Positions 1-8,780 of a stretch of DNA of 52,155 nucleotides are shown piece after piece. This DNA is from Bacillota bacterium. GTDB lineage: Bacteria; Bacillota; Clostridia; Peptostreptococcales; Anaerovoracaceae. Below the pieces are notes generated by a model. It was not told the origin of the DNA and ran no database searches. It saw only the letters and a list, made by a program, of their open reading frames with translations. Numbering within the stretch: position 1 is the first letter of the stretch; each line of letters begins with the position of its first letter. The position numbers and the translations under genes were made by a program. Where the stretch lies: contig JAQXQE010000004.1 in NCBI GenBank assembly GCA_029101005.1, positions 1 to 52,155 on the forward strand, read 5' to 3'.

Positions 1-401
<401 letters not shown>

Positions 402-499
402 AAATGGTTTACGAGAGCTTGGAAGTGTTATTCAATTTTGAAGGTACGACCTTCACAAGAGAGGAAGGGCAAAGAGCTCTTACCTGAATAAGAAGAGAA

Positions 500-615
500 A
501 TCCGGTGACAATAGCGAAGAGGCTACACCTGTTCCCATCCCGAACACAGAAGTTAAGCTCTTTAGCGCTGAAGATACTTGGAGGGCAGCCTCCTGGGAAA
601 TTAGGACGTCGGCAG
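500..615 (+). rRNA. rrf: 5S ribosomal RNA
   Basis: This is a complete 5S rRNA. The hallmark block CCCGAACACAGAAGTTAAGC lies at about 539-558, and the ends pair as helix I (CCGGTG near 502 with CGTCGG at 607-612). The 23S-5S spacer is about 98 nt. It is followed directly by a rho-independent terminator, so this is the distal end of an rRNA operon. Exact ends are approximate. Confidence 0.95.
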
Positions 616-623
616 TTCATACG

Positions 624-654
624 TAGCAGGGTATACACCCTGCTATTTTTTATT
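624..654 (+). terminator. rRNA operon terminator
   Basis: An 8-bp stem (TAGCAGGG at 624-631 with CCCTGCTA at 638-645) is followed directly by TTTTTTATTT. It sits just after 5S rRNA and is a textbook intrinsic terminator. Confidence 0.9.
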
Positions 655-681
655 TAATCATCATACAAATACCATCTATTC

Positions 682-690
682 TGTTATTAT
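682..690 (+). promoter_or_regulatory. Extended -10 promoter for the metallopeptidase gene
   Basis: TGTTATTAT at 682-690 reads as an extended -10 (TGn plus TATTAT). No good -35 is visible. Transcription would start at about 697, almost on the ATG at 699, which suggests a leaderless or nearly leaderless message. This is an inference from sequence only. Confidence 0.45.
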
Positions 691-698
691 ATAAATGT

Positions 699-1235
699 AT
701 GATTGTGTTCATTGAGGGATATCAAATAGATGTTACGCGCAAGGATGTGAAGCGCTTCAACCTTAGGGTGAGAAGCGACGGAAGTCTTGCTATGAGCGTA
801 CCGAGAAGAGCGACGGATGCGAGCATCCGGATTTTCGTGCGTGAGAATAGCGTATGGATTGAGAAGGCTCGGACGAGAGTAGAGCAGCGCATGGAGGGGA
901 GACGCTCGCTTGATGATTATACTGAGGCAGATAGAATTGCTCTCAAGAAGAGAATTGCTGATAGGCTGCCGCTTATAGAGGCGAAGACAGGTCTTAGGGC
1001 GAATGGCTGGACTGTTCGAAAGATGAAGACGAGATGGGGTTCCTGCAACACGAAGACGCATCACCTCAACTTTAGCATTATGCTTGCTGACAAGCCGGAT
1101 TATCTGCTCGATTATGTAATAGTACATGAACTCGTTCATACGAAGGTGGCCGATCATGGGCCTGCCTTTAAAGTGTATATGGACAGGCTGATGCCTGGAT
1201 GGAGAGCTCTTCAGATAGAGCTTCGCAAGGGATAG
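699..1235 (+). CDS. YgjP-like (DUF45/M48-type) zinc metallopeptidase
   Basis: This 178-residue protein is of the YgjP/DUF45 type, a SprT-like putative zinc metallopeptidase family. The C-terminal half carries the zinc motif HELVH (residues about 144-148) followed by HGPAF, with the downstream aromatic WR region typical of the family. The middle contains the conserved stretch RWGSCNTKTHHLNFS. No signal peptide or membrane segment is seen, so it is probably cytoplasmic. Substrates of the family are poorly known. There is no Shine-Dalgarno sequence before the ATG at 699, while an extended -10 lies 9 bases upstream, so translation may be leaderless. The stop at 1233-1235 overlaps the ribosome binding site of the next gene, pointing to co-transcription with the antiporter gene. 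Confidence 0.85.
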   Translation: MIVFIEGYQIDVTRKDVKRFNLRVRSDGSLAMSVPRRATDASIRIFVRENSVWIEKARTRVEQRMEGRRSLDDYTEADRIALKKRIADRLPLIEAKTGLRANGWTVRKMKTRWGSCNTKTHHLNFSIMLADKPDYLLDYVIVHELVHTKVADHGPAFKVYMDRLMPGWRALQIELRKG

Positions 1236-1242
1236 GAGATAT

Positions 1243-3564
1243 ATGGGAGTACCACAACTGATAATTGATCTTGCAATAATGCTGATGACGGCAGCGTTCG
1301 TGACGCTTGTCTTCAAGAAACTTAAGTTGCCTGTAATTCTGGGATATATTATGGCAGGTTTCCTCATCAGCCCGTATTTCCCTCTCTTTATGACGGTTGA
1401 GAGTGAGGCGTCGATCGAGACTTGGAGTGAGATTGGAGTAGTCATCATACTATTCCACATTGGACTTGAGTTCGACCTTCATAAGATTGCGAATATAGGT
1501 TCAACTGCTGTCGTCAGCGCGCTCGTTAAGATGTCAGGAGTTATGGTTGCGGGATACGGTCTAGGACGTGTACTGGGACTGACAAGTATGGACTGCATTT
1601 TCCTAGGGGCAATGCTCTCAATCAGCTCGACTGTAGTTATTCAGAAATGCTTCGAGGAGCAGGGCATACAGCATGAGAAGTTTACTTCGATAGTTATGGG
1701 TTCGCTCGTAATGGAAGATGTGTTCGGCGTAATCATCATGGTTGTGCTCTCTACTATCTCAGCGAGCAACGGAGTTAGCGGTAGCGCACTTGCTGGAAGC
1801 CTTGCTATGATGGGCTGCTATCTCGTAATATGGCTGATTCTCGGAATCTACATCGTTCCGACACTGCTCAATAGATTCACAGAGAATCTCAACGATGAGA
1901 CTCTTACAGTTCTTTCGATTGGATTCTGCTTCCTTATGGCATTGATTGCAAATATGCTCGGCTTCTCTATGGAACTCGGCGCATTCCTCGCTGGTTCGCT
2001 TCTTGCGGGAACAAAGCAGGCGCACAATATAGAGAGAGTAACAAGTGGAATCAAGGATCTCTTCGGAGCCATCTTCTTCCTCTCGGTAGGAATGATGGTT
2101 AACCCAGAGATAATCAAAGAGAGCTGGACTGCAATTCTTCCTATCGCAATCGTTGCGGTAGTTGCAAAGCTCATCTTCGCTATGATTGGAATGATTCTCT
2201 CAGGTCAGGAACTTGAGACTGCTGTTAAGGGCGGAACATCACTCGCACCTATCGGAGAATTCTCTTTCATCATTGCTGGTCTTGGAATATCGCTTGGAGT
2301 AATGGACGAGTACCTCTATCCGGTAATCGTTGCAGCTTCAATTCTTACAATAATAGCTGCACCAAGCTTGATTAAAAACTCGAATAAGCTTGTGAAGCTG
2401 ATATATAAGCTTCTGCCGGACAGACTCATCGATGCACTCGATAGCTACACGTCTGCAGACCAAGACATCGAGGAGAAGGATCAGGAGTGGACTCTTGTTA
2501 TCAAGGACTTCCTCGTGAAGACATCTCTCTATGGCGTTATTATGTTCATCGTGGCAATCGTAGGTATCAGAATAATCGAGCCTCTGCTTGAGAGATCTTT
2601 CCTTGAGCCGACTGCAGAGACAATTTCATGCGTGATTATATATATCAGTATTGCAGTCTTCATCAAGCCTATGCTCGGCTTCCACAATGTCAACTTCACA
2701 CATCTGTGGATGGAGAGAATGTCAAACAGACTGCCGCTGATAGTAACAGTTGTTGTCAGAATTATGGTTATCGCTGCTGTTGCGTACATTCCGCTCAGAG
2801 CATTCTTTGGAACAAGAGTATTGCTGCTACTCGGAGTAGTACTTGCAGCTATGGTTGTGGTGGGAAGTACAGATGTCGTACAGACTTACTATCTGCAGCT
2901 GGAGACACGTTTCCTTCGCAACCTGAACGAGAAGACGCTTGACGACGAGGAACTGGAGTTTGGAGAGACGAGATGGCTCGACCAGGACTACAGTATTTTC
3001 TCATTCTTCGTGCCAGAAGGCGCGGACTATGTCGGAAGCACAATTCTACAGCTCGACTGGGGGCGCAAGCTTTCGGTATACGTTGTTAAGATCCGTCGCG
3101 GCAAGAAGAATATCGTAATGCCTAAGGCCGATACAGTAATCGGTGTTGGTGATAAGCTCTACGTGGTTGCGGACGAGGCTTCGCTTCAGACCTTCCATAA
3201 GACCCTTGGACTAGAGGGTGAGCTCGACAATCTGAGAACACTTAATACATTTATGAATACAGGATACGAAGATACCGAGTCGGCTCTCGCTTGCGCGCCT
3301 ATCAAGGTTAGAGGCAAGGAGCGATATGTTGGCAAGGCTATCAAGCACAGCGGCATTCTCAACAGAGGACAGTGCATGATTCTCGGAATTCAGCGAGACG
3401 GATATGCAATCAGAATGCCTGATGCAAATATGCTCATTCGTAAGGGGGACATCCTCTGGGTAATGGGCTCAAACAACAATGTCGGCAAGCTGGCGTCGCA
3501 CTCCGTAGGACTCATGGGTGTGCACTATGACACAGAGAATCTGACCGACAGAAAGAAGGGATAA
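1243..3564 (+). CDS. CPA2-family monovalent cation:proton antiporter with two RCK_C domains
   Basis: This 773-residue membrane protein has an N-terminal Na+/H+ exchanger (KefB-type, CPA2) domain over about residues 1-380. It shows many hydrophobic helices and the typical segment GFSMELGAFLAGSLLAG. A second hydrophobic block at about 425-550 holds about four more helices. The C-terminal 200 residues look like two TrkA-C (RCK_C) domains, at about 580-660 and 690-765. I see no Rossmann RCK_N nucleotide-binding motif, unlike KefB/KefC. It probably exchanges K+ or Na+ for protons, with regulation by a small ligand. The start ATG has a good site, AGGAGAT. It overlaps the next gene by one base (TAATG), so the two are translationally coupled. 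Confidence 0.88.
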   Translation: MGVPQLIIDLAIMLMTAAFVTLVFKKLKLPVILGYIMAGFLISPYFPLFMTVESEASIETWSEIGVVIILFHIGLEFDLHKIANIGSTAVVSALVKMSGVMVAGYGLGRVLGLTSMDCIFLGAMLSISSTVVIQKCFEEQGIQHEKFTSIVMGSLVMEDVFGVIIMVVLSTISASNGVSGSALAGSLAMMGCYLVIWLILGIYIVPTLLNRFTENLNDETLTVLSIGFCFLMALIANMLGFSMELGAFLAGSLLAGTKQAHNIERVTSGIKDLFGAIFFLSVGMMVNPEIIKESWTAILPIAIVAVVAKLIFAMIGMILSGQELETAVKGGTSLAPIGEFSFIIAGLGISLGVMDEYLYPVIVAASILTIIAAPSLIKNSNKLVKLIYKLLPDRLIDALDSYTSADQDIEEKDQEWTLVIKDFLVKTSLYGVIMFIVAIVGIRIIEPLLERSFLEPTAETISCVIIYISIAVFIKPMLGFHNVNFTHLWMERMSNRLPLIVTVVVRIMVIAAVAYIPLRAFFGTRVLLLLGVVLAAMVVVGSTDVVQTYYLQLETRFLRNLNEKTLDDEELEFGETRWLDQDYSIFSFFVPEGADYVGSTILQLDWGRKLSVYVVKIRRGKKNIVMPKADTVIGVGDKLYVVADEASLQTFHKTLGLEGELDNLRTLNTFMNTGYEDTESALACAPIKVRGKERYVGKAIKHSGILNRGQCMILGIQRDGYAIRMPDANMLIRKGDILWVMGSNNNVGKLASHSVGLMGVHYDTENLTDRKKG

Positions 3565-4439
3565 TGCTCAAATTATTGGCAGGCCCGTTAATCGGAGCCT
3601 TAATTGGATATTGCACAAACTATATTGCTGTTAAAATGCTCTTCCGTCCAAGGACGGAGAAGCGCATCTTTGGTCGCAGGGTGCCATTCACCCCAGGCGC
3701 TATTCCTAAGGGCAAGGCGAGACTCGCACAGGCCGCGGGAGCAGTAGTTGCAGGCACACTGATTACTGGAGATGACATAAGCGAGAGACTTCTGAGCGAT
3801 GAGATTGAGAACTATCTCACGAACAGAGTAATAGATACTTTTGATCTGGAGATAAGAGAGACTGGCGAGGCTATGCTCACAGAGGAAGGCTACGCTAATC
3901 TCGAGGATAAGATTACTGATCAGCTTACAGAGAAGGGGCTGAGGGAGATTGACAAGGCGGATATCGCTGGAGGAATCAGAACTAGAGGTAAGGAGATGAT
4001 CATGGCAAGGATACAGAATAGTATGCTTGCTATGTTCCTAGGAGAGCAGGCAATAGATGGTATCCTTGAGGGTCTTATTCCAGAGGTGGAGAGATTCATT
4101 CAGGAGAATGGCGAGGGAATTATCCGTCCAATTGTAAGAGAGAATGTGCATGAGGTTGGTGCTTCATCAATTCTGAAGATTGCCGAGAAGTCCGGCTACC
4201 ACGAGGATGATGTCAGAAGAGTGGTGCACGAAATATATCTCAGAGTAGCTACTTCAGGTGTGGAGAAAGTTCTGCGACACATTAATATTGCAGGAGTTAT
4301 CGAGGATAAGATCAACGATATGTCAGTTGAGGAACTCGAGAGACTCGTACTTGAAGTAACGAAGAATGAACTCAATATGATAGTCAGACTCGGAGCTGTA
4401 ATCGGCTTCCTGCTCGGCTGTCTCAATCTATTCATATAG
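3564..4439 (+). CDS. DUF445 family membrane-anchored protein
   Basis: This 291-residue protein belongs to the DUF445 family (B. subtilis YheB type). It has one hydrophobic segment at the N-terminus, with the family signature GYCTNYIAVKMLFRP and the following PFTPGAIPKGKARLA, and a second at the C-terminus (LGAVIGFLLGCLNLF). The body between them is helical and charged. This two-anchor arrangement is typical of the family, whose molecular role is not settled. In B. subtilis a member has been linked to the outer forespore membrane, but this window gives no sign of sporulation genes. Its start overlaps the antiporter stop by one base, so both are made from the same message. Confidence 0.85.
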   Translation: MLKLLAGPLIGALIGYCTNYIAVKMLFRPRTEKRIFGRRVPFTPGAIPKGKARLAQAAGAVVAGTLITGDDISERLLSDEIENYLTNRVIDTFDLEIRETGEAMLTEEGYANLEDKITDQLTEKGLREIDKADIAGGIRTRGKEMIMARIQNSMLAMFLGEQAIDGILEGLIPEVERFIQENGEGIIRPIVRENVHEVGASSILKIAEKSGYHEDDVRRVVHEIYLRVATSGVEKVLRHINIAGVIEDKINDMSVEELERLVLEVTKNELNMIVRLGAVIGFLLGCLNLFI

Positions 4440-4451
4440 GAAGGCGAAGCC

Positions 4452-5153
4452 ATGAGTTACGTAGAAGTCAAGAATGTTAAGAAGGTCTACCACGTTGGTG
4501 AGGTGGACATCGAAGCTCTCAGGGATGCGAGTTTCAGTTGCGAGAAAGGCGAGATGGTCGTTGTCGTAGGTGCTTCTGGGGCCGGTAAGACAACTCTGCT
4601 TAATATTCTCGGAGGAATGGATTCACTTACAAGCGGAGAAGTTCGCCTCGGTGGAACTGACATCTCAAAGATGAGCAGAAAGCAGCTCACAGAGTACAGA
4701 AGACATGATATCGGATTTGTTTTCCAGTTCTACAATCTGGTGCAGAATCTGACTGCGCTTGAGAACGTCTCACTTGCGACACAGATCTGCAAGAACCCCC
4801 TCGACCCAGAAGAAGTGCTTCGAATGGTGGGACTTGAGGCAAGACGAGATAATTTTCCAGGACAGCTGTCTGGCGGAGAACAGCAGAGAGTTGCTATAGC
4901 GAGAGCTATTGCGAAGAACCCTAAGCTCCTGCTCTGCGATGAGCCTACTGGTGCGCTTGATTACAATACTGGTAAGCAGATTCTCAAGCTGCTTCAGACT
5001 ATGAGCAGAGAGAAGGGTATGACTGTAATCATCATCACTCACAACTCGGCACTTACGGATATGGCTGACAGAGTTGTAAGAGTGAAGTCCGGTACCATCA
5101 TCGAAGAATACATGAATGAGAATCCAAAGCCAATCGAAGAGATCGAATGGTAA
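4452..5153 (+). CDS. ABC transporter ATP-binding protein (MacB/LolD type)
   Basis: This 233-residue ABC ATPase carries a Walker A motif (GASGAGKTT, residues about 37-45), a Q-loop in FVFQFYNLV, the signature LSGGEQQR (about 139-146), Walker [13 protein letters not shown] and a switch His in IIITH. The sequence is closest in style to the MacB/LolD/FtsE group that energises FtsX-type permeases. The very next gene encodes such a permease (17 nt away), so the pair forms one transporter. It starts 12 nt after the DUF445 stop with the site GGAAGGCGAAG and is part of the 699-8125 operon. Confidence 0.95.
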   Translation: MSYVEVKNVKKVYHVGEVDIEALRDASFSCEKGEMVVVVGASGAGKTTLLNILGGMDSLTSGEVRLGGTDISKMSRKQLTEYRRHDIGFVFQFYNLVQNLTALENVSLATQICKNPLDPEEVLRMVGLEARRDNFPGQLSGGEQQRVAIARAIAKNPKLLLCDEPTGALDYNTGKQILKLLQTMSREKGMTVIIITHNSALTDMADRVVRVKSGTIIEEYMNENPKPIEEIEW

Positions 5154-5170
5154 GAAGAAGGCGATAGATT

Positions 5171-8125
5171 ATGCTAAAGAGATCCACACTGAGAGAGATA
5201 CGTAACTCCAAAGAGAGATACCTGGCAATCATGGCGATTGTCGCACTTGGAGTGGGATTTTTCTCGGGACTTAAGGTGTGCAAGGAAGAGATGCTATCGA
5301 CCTGCCAGCACTATCTCGAGGATTGCAATCTCTATGATTACCAAATAATGACATCTTACGGAATTGATGACGAGAGCGTCGATATTGCGCTTGAGAACGA
5401 GGCTGTAGCAGATGCAGAGGCTGGAATTGAGATGGATTATATCGTCGAGACTGGCAAGGATACGAAGGCTGTATATAAGGCTATCAGTATGCCGGAGAGG
5501 ATTAATCTTCCAGAGGTAAAGACGGGAAGACTTCCTAAGTCTGCTGATGAGTGCGTCGTAGATAATCAGAGTTCGTTCCAGGTGGGTGACGTGATTTTGA
5601 TTGACGCAGCTAATGACAAGGATGACCTTAAGGCACTTACGCAGAAGGAGTTCAAGGTTGTTGGAAGGGTTACCACTCCGCTGTATCTCGACTATCAGAG
5701 AGGTTCGACCAAGCTTGGAGATGGTGTCCTTGAGGGATACTTCTATATCACTAAGGACGCTTTTGATCTGGACTACTACACTGGTCTGTATGTCAATCTG
5801 AAGAATGGCAAGGGCTACTTCGGTGATGAGGCGAATGACTTCCTCGATGACAACGAGAAGACAGTCAAGAAGCTTGCTTCTCAGATTAATGCGGCAAGAC
5901 GTGAATATGCAATCAAGGAAGCGAATGAACAGCTTCAGGAGAAGATAGTCGAGTATGAGGACGGAGTAGAGGAGTTCGAGAGGAGCAAGAGAGAGGCTTA
6001 CGATAAGCTGGATGCTGCAGAGGCACAGATTAACGCGAATGCGAAGTCTCTGGCTGCAAAGAAGAAGGAGATTAATGCTCAGCTTCCTGTGCTTCTGTCA
6101 CAGAGAGAACAGCTTGCTGCTGGCCTTGCACAGGTGCAGGCTGCTGTTCAGCAGATGGAAGCGATGGGCGATATTCCAGAGTCAATGATGCCTCAGTACG
6201 AAGCTTTGAAGGCGGAGGAGACAGAACTCAGTTCTCAGCTTGCGGCGATAGATTCTGGTATCGCACAGATGAAGGCTGGTCTTGTGCAGATTGCGGCAGG
6301 CGAGAAGAAACTTGCTGAGGGCAGGAAAGAAATAGCGGCTAATAGAAGCCGTGCGGATAGCGAATTCGACAAGGCAGAGCGTGAACTTGATGAAGCCAAG
6401 GACAAGCTCGACGAGGCAAAGGAGAAGATTGAAGATATGGAGGCTGGCAAGTCATACGTCTTCACGAGGAATGACAATGTGGGCTTCTCGGTGTTCGATG
6501 AGAATGCGAGCATCGTGGATGGAATCGCAAAGATTTTCCCTGTGTTCTTCTTCCTCATTGCGGCACTTGTGTGCATGACAACGATGACGAGAATGATCGA
6601 TGAGCACAGAACTCAGCTCGGAATACTGAAGGCTCTCGGATACAGCAATGCAGCGATTATGTCGAAGTACCTATTCTATTCAGGAAGTGCTGCGATAATC
6701 GGAGCAGTAATCGGCTTCTTTGCCGGCTGTCAGATATTCCCTGCGGTAATATGGAACGCATATCAGATGATGTATGATTTCAATCCTAAGATTGATTACA
6801 TCTTCAATTGGAAGCTGGCTCTGCTGGCGCTTGCTGTTGCAATATTATGCTCGATGGGAGCAACCTGGGCATCTTGCTCAAGTGACTTCAAGGAAGAGGC
6901 GGCGCAGCTCATTAGGCCTAAGACACCAAAGGCCGGCAAACGAATTCTCCTGGAGAGAATCCCGGCTATATGGAGTCGCATCAGTTTCCTGTATAAGGTT
7001 TCGATTCGTAACACATTCAGATACAAGAAGCGCTTCCTGATGATGGTAATCGGAGTCAGCGGCTGTACAGCCCTACTGATTGCCGGATTCGGAGTTAATA
7101 CAAGTATTAAAAATGTTGCAAAGTATCAGTTCGATGAGATTCTCAGGTATGACTATCTTGTGGCATTCAACAATAATATGAATGAAGCGAGTCAGAAAGA
7201 CTTCATCGACTATGCTGAAGACAAGACGGACAACAAGCTTGGTGATGTAATCTTCCTGCATCAGGCGAGTGCAGACATAGTCCTTAAGGACGAGAGTGTG
7301 CAGGTTGTTCTCTGTGCGACGGATGATGAGAATATCAAGGAATTCATCAACTTCAGAGATGGATCCAAGAAACTCGACTACCCAGGTGAGGGCGAGGCAA
7401 TCGTATGTCGCGAGATGCAACAGCGACACAACGTAGAGGTCGGAGACACTATCACTCTCAAGGATGGATACCGAAAGACCAAGGTCAAGGTTGCCGGTGT
7501 GTGCGACAATTACGTGCGCAACTACGTATATATTACTCAGAGCACATATGAGAATGGTTTTGACAAGAAAGCAGACCTCAAGGTTGCTTTAGTACGATCG
7601 CCTGACGGCGCGTCTGATGACGAGATACGTGCTGCTTCGACAGAGCTTAAGAAGAGCAGCAAGGTTGCTGCTACAGCGGTTAATCTCGATACCATTGACA
7701 TGGTTGATAATATGATGCAGAGTCTGAATGCTGTAGTTATTCTGGTTATTCTCTGTGCAGGAATGCTGGCATTTATCGTGCTGTATAACCTGACGAATAT
7801 CAACATAACTGAGAGAATACGAGAGGTTGCAACCATTAAGGTGCTCGGTTTCTATGATAAGGAGACGCAGAAGTACGTATTCAGAGAGAACTACTTCCTG
7901 ACGGGAATAGCAGCTGTCGTTGGAGTATTCCTCGGTAAGTGGCTACTTGAATTTGTAATGTCTCAGATCTGTGTTAACACGATCTTCTTTGTGGCAAGAC
8001 TGACCTGGATGGATTATGTGATGTCGATAATTCTTACTTTCGTATTCACTGCGGTAGTAGGATTTGCGATGAGAAAGAGACTTAGAAATATCTCAATGAC
8101 TGAGTCACTCAAATCGATAGAATAA
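5171..8125 (+). CDS. FtsX-like ABC transporter permease with internal coiled coil
   Basis: This is a 984-residue permease. The order seen is a transmembrane helix at about 17-36, an extracytoplasmic region, and a long charged heptad-rich coiled coil at about 247-426. A first FtsX domain with three helices follows (about 450-570, containing RTQLGILKALGYS), then a fifth helix at about 620-642 (MMVIGVSGCTALLIAGFG), a second extracytoplasmic region, and a second FtsX domain (about 841-976, containing REVATIKVLGFYDKE). This is the mechanotransmitting MacB-like architecture, duplicated in one chain. It would work with the ATPase just upstream, moving no substrate I can name (peptides, lipids or signalling across the envelope are options). 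The coiled coil is long for this class. Confidence 0.92.
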   Translation: MLKRSTLREIRNSKERYLAIMAIVALGVGFFSGLKVCKEEMLSTCQHYLEDCNLYDYQIMTSYGIDDESVDIALENEAVADAEAGIEMDYIVETGKDTKAVYKAISMPERINLPEVKTGRLPKSADECVVDNQSSFQVGDVILIDAANDKDDLKALTQKEFKVVGRVTTPLYLDYQRGSTKLGDGVLEGYFYITKDAFDLDYYTGLYVNLKNGKGYFGDEANDFLDDNEKTVKKLASQINAARREYAIKEANEQLQEKIVEYEDGVEEFERSKREAYDKLDAAEAQINANAKSLAAKKKEINAQLPVLLSQREQLAAGLAQVQAAVQQMEAMGDIPESMMPQYEALKAEETELSSQLAAIDSGIAQMKAGLVQIAAGEKKLAEGRKEIAANRSRADSEFDKAERELDEAKDKLDEAKEKIEDMEAGKSYVFTRNDNVGFSVFDENASIVDGIAKIFPVFFFLIAALVCMTTMTRMIDEHRTQLGILKALGYSNAAIMSKYLFYSGSAAIIGAVIGFFAGCQIFPAVIWNAYQMMYDFNPKIDYIFNWKLALLALAVAILCSMGATWASCSSDFKEEAAQLIRPKTPKAGKRILLERIPAIWSRISFLYKVSIRNTFRYKKRFLMMVIGVSGCTALLIAGFGVNTSIKNVAKYQFDEILRYDYLVAFNNNMNEASQKDFIDYAEDKTDNKLGDVIFLHQASADIVLKDESVQVVLCATDDENIKEFINFRDGSKKLDYPGEGEAIVCREMQQRHNVEVGDTITLKDGYRKTKVKVAGVCDNYVRNYVYITQSTYENGFDKKADLKVALVRSPDGASDDEIRAASTELKKSSKVAATAVNLDTIDMVDNMMQSLNAVVILVILCAGMLAFIVLYNLTNINITERIREVATIKVLGFYDKETQKYVFRENYFLTGIAAVVGVFLGKWLLEFVMSQICVNTIFFVARLTWMDYVMSIILTFVFTAVVGFAMRKRLRNISMTESLKSIE

Positions 8126-8149
8126 TAAACTCATAAGGAGGAAATATTA

Positions 8150-8632
8150 ATGCTTAAATTCAAGATTGAGATGGAGAACGGTGGAGTAATGGCAGGAGAA
8201 CTCTACGAGGATATCGCGCCTAAGACAGTAGAGAACTTCAAGAGCCTCTGTGATAAGGGATTCTACGATGGACTTATCTTCCACAGAGTAATTCCTGGCT
8301 TCATGATTCAGGGTGGATGCCCAGATGGAACGGGAATGGGTGGTCCAGGATACACTATTCCAGGTGAGTTCACAATGAACGGATTCAAGAACGAGCTCAA
8401 GCATGAGAGAGGTGTACTTTCAATGGCAAGAGCAGCTAATCCTAACTCAGGTGGATCACAGTTCTTCGTAATGACAACAACAAGCCCACACCTCGATGGA
8501 CAGTACGCTTCATTCGGTAAGGTTACTGAGGGTATGGAAGTTGCTGACGAGATTGTTAACACTCCAAGAGATTTCAGAGATAAGCCTAAGACACCACAGG
8601 TAATCAAGACAATCACAGTATTCGAAGAATAG
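8150..8632 (+). CDS. Cyclophilin-type peptidyl-prolyl cis-trans isomerase
   Basis: This 160-residue single-domain cyclophilin catalyses cis-trans isomerisation of X-Pro bonds. The core FHRVIPGFMIQGG, containing the catalytic Arg, lies at about residues 44-56. The conserved SGGSQFFV and the late LDGQYASFG blocks also match. There is no signal peptide, so it is cytoplasmic. A strong site AAGGAGG precedes the ATG at 8150. It follows the permease gene by 24 nt and uses the TCA/ACA-rich codons of highly expressed genes, unlike the permease. A hairpin terminator about 95 nt downstream probably ends this transcript. Confidence 0.96.
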   Translation: MLKFKIEMENGGVMAGELYEDIAPKTVENFKSLCDKGFYDGLIFHRVIPGFMIQGGCPDGTGMGGPGYTIPGEFTMNGFKNELKHERGVLSMARAANPNSGGSQFFVMTTTSPHLDGQYASFGKVTEGMEVADEIVNTPRDFRDKPKTPQVIKTITVFEE

Positions 8633-8706
8633 TGAAATTGTTATCAAACTATAGAAAAATACAATAAAAAAACATAAGTCTTGTGGACAATGAACAAAGT
8701 CGGTGA

Positions 8707-8712
8707 TAGAAT
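8707..8712 (+). promoter_or_regulatory. Possible extended -10 promoter before the aminotransferase gene
   Basis: TAGAAT at 8707-8712 preceded by TG at 8704-8705 could be an extended -10. No well-spaced -35 is seen (TTGTGG is 20 nt away). If used, its transcript would begin just before the hairpin at 8726-8742. Confidence 0.3.
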
Positions 8713-8725
8713 TCCTGTAGAAATT

Positions 8726-8750
8726 GTGGGATTCTATCCCGCTTTTTATT
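8726..8750 (+). terminator. Intrinsic terminator between the cyclophilin and aminotransferase genes
   Basis: GTGGGAT (8726-8732) pairs with ATCCCGC (8736-8742) around a 3-nt loop and is followed by TTTTTATT. It probably ends the upstream operon. It could also act as an attenuator if the -10-like element at 8707 is active. Confidence 0.75.
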
Positions 8751-8780
8751 TATATCTTACTTGGAACGAAGGGAATAGTA

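Noticed and set aside
687-1460. A long 257-codon open frame on the minus strand
   Set aside because: It is antisense to two well-supported genes, has no recognisable domain and mirrors their codon structure.
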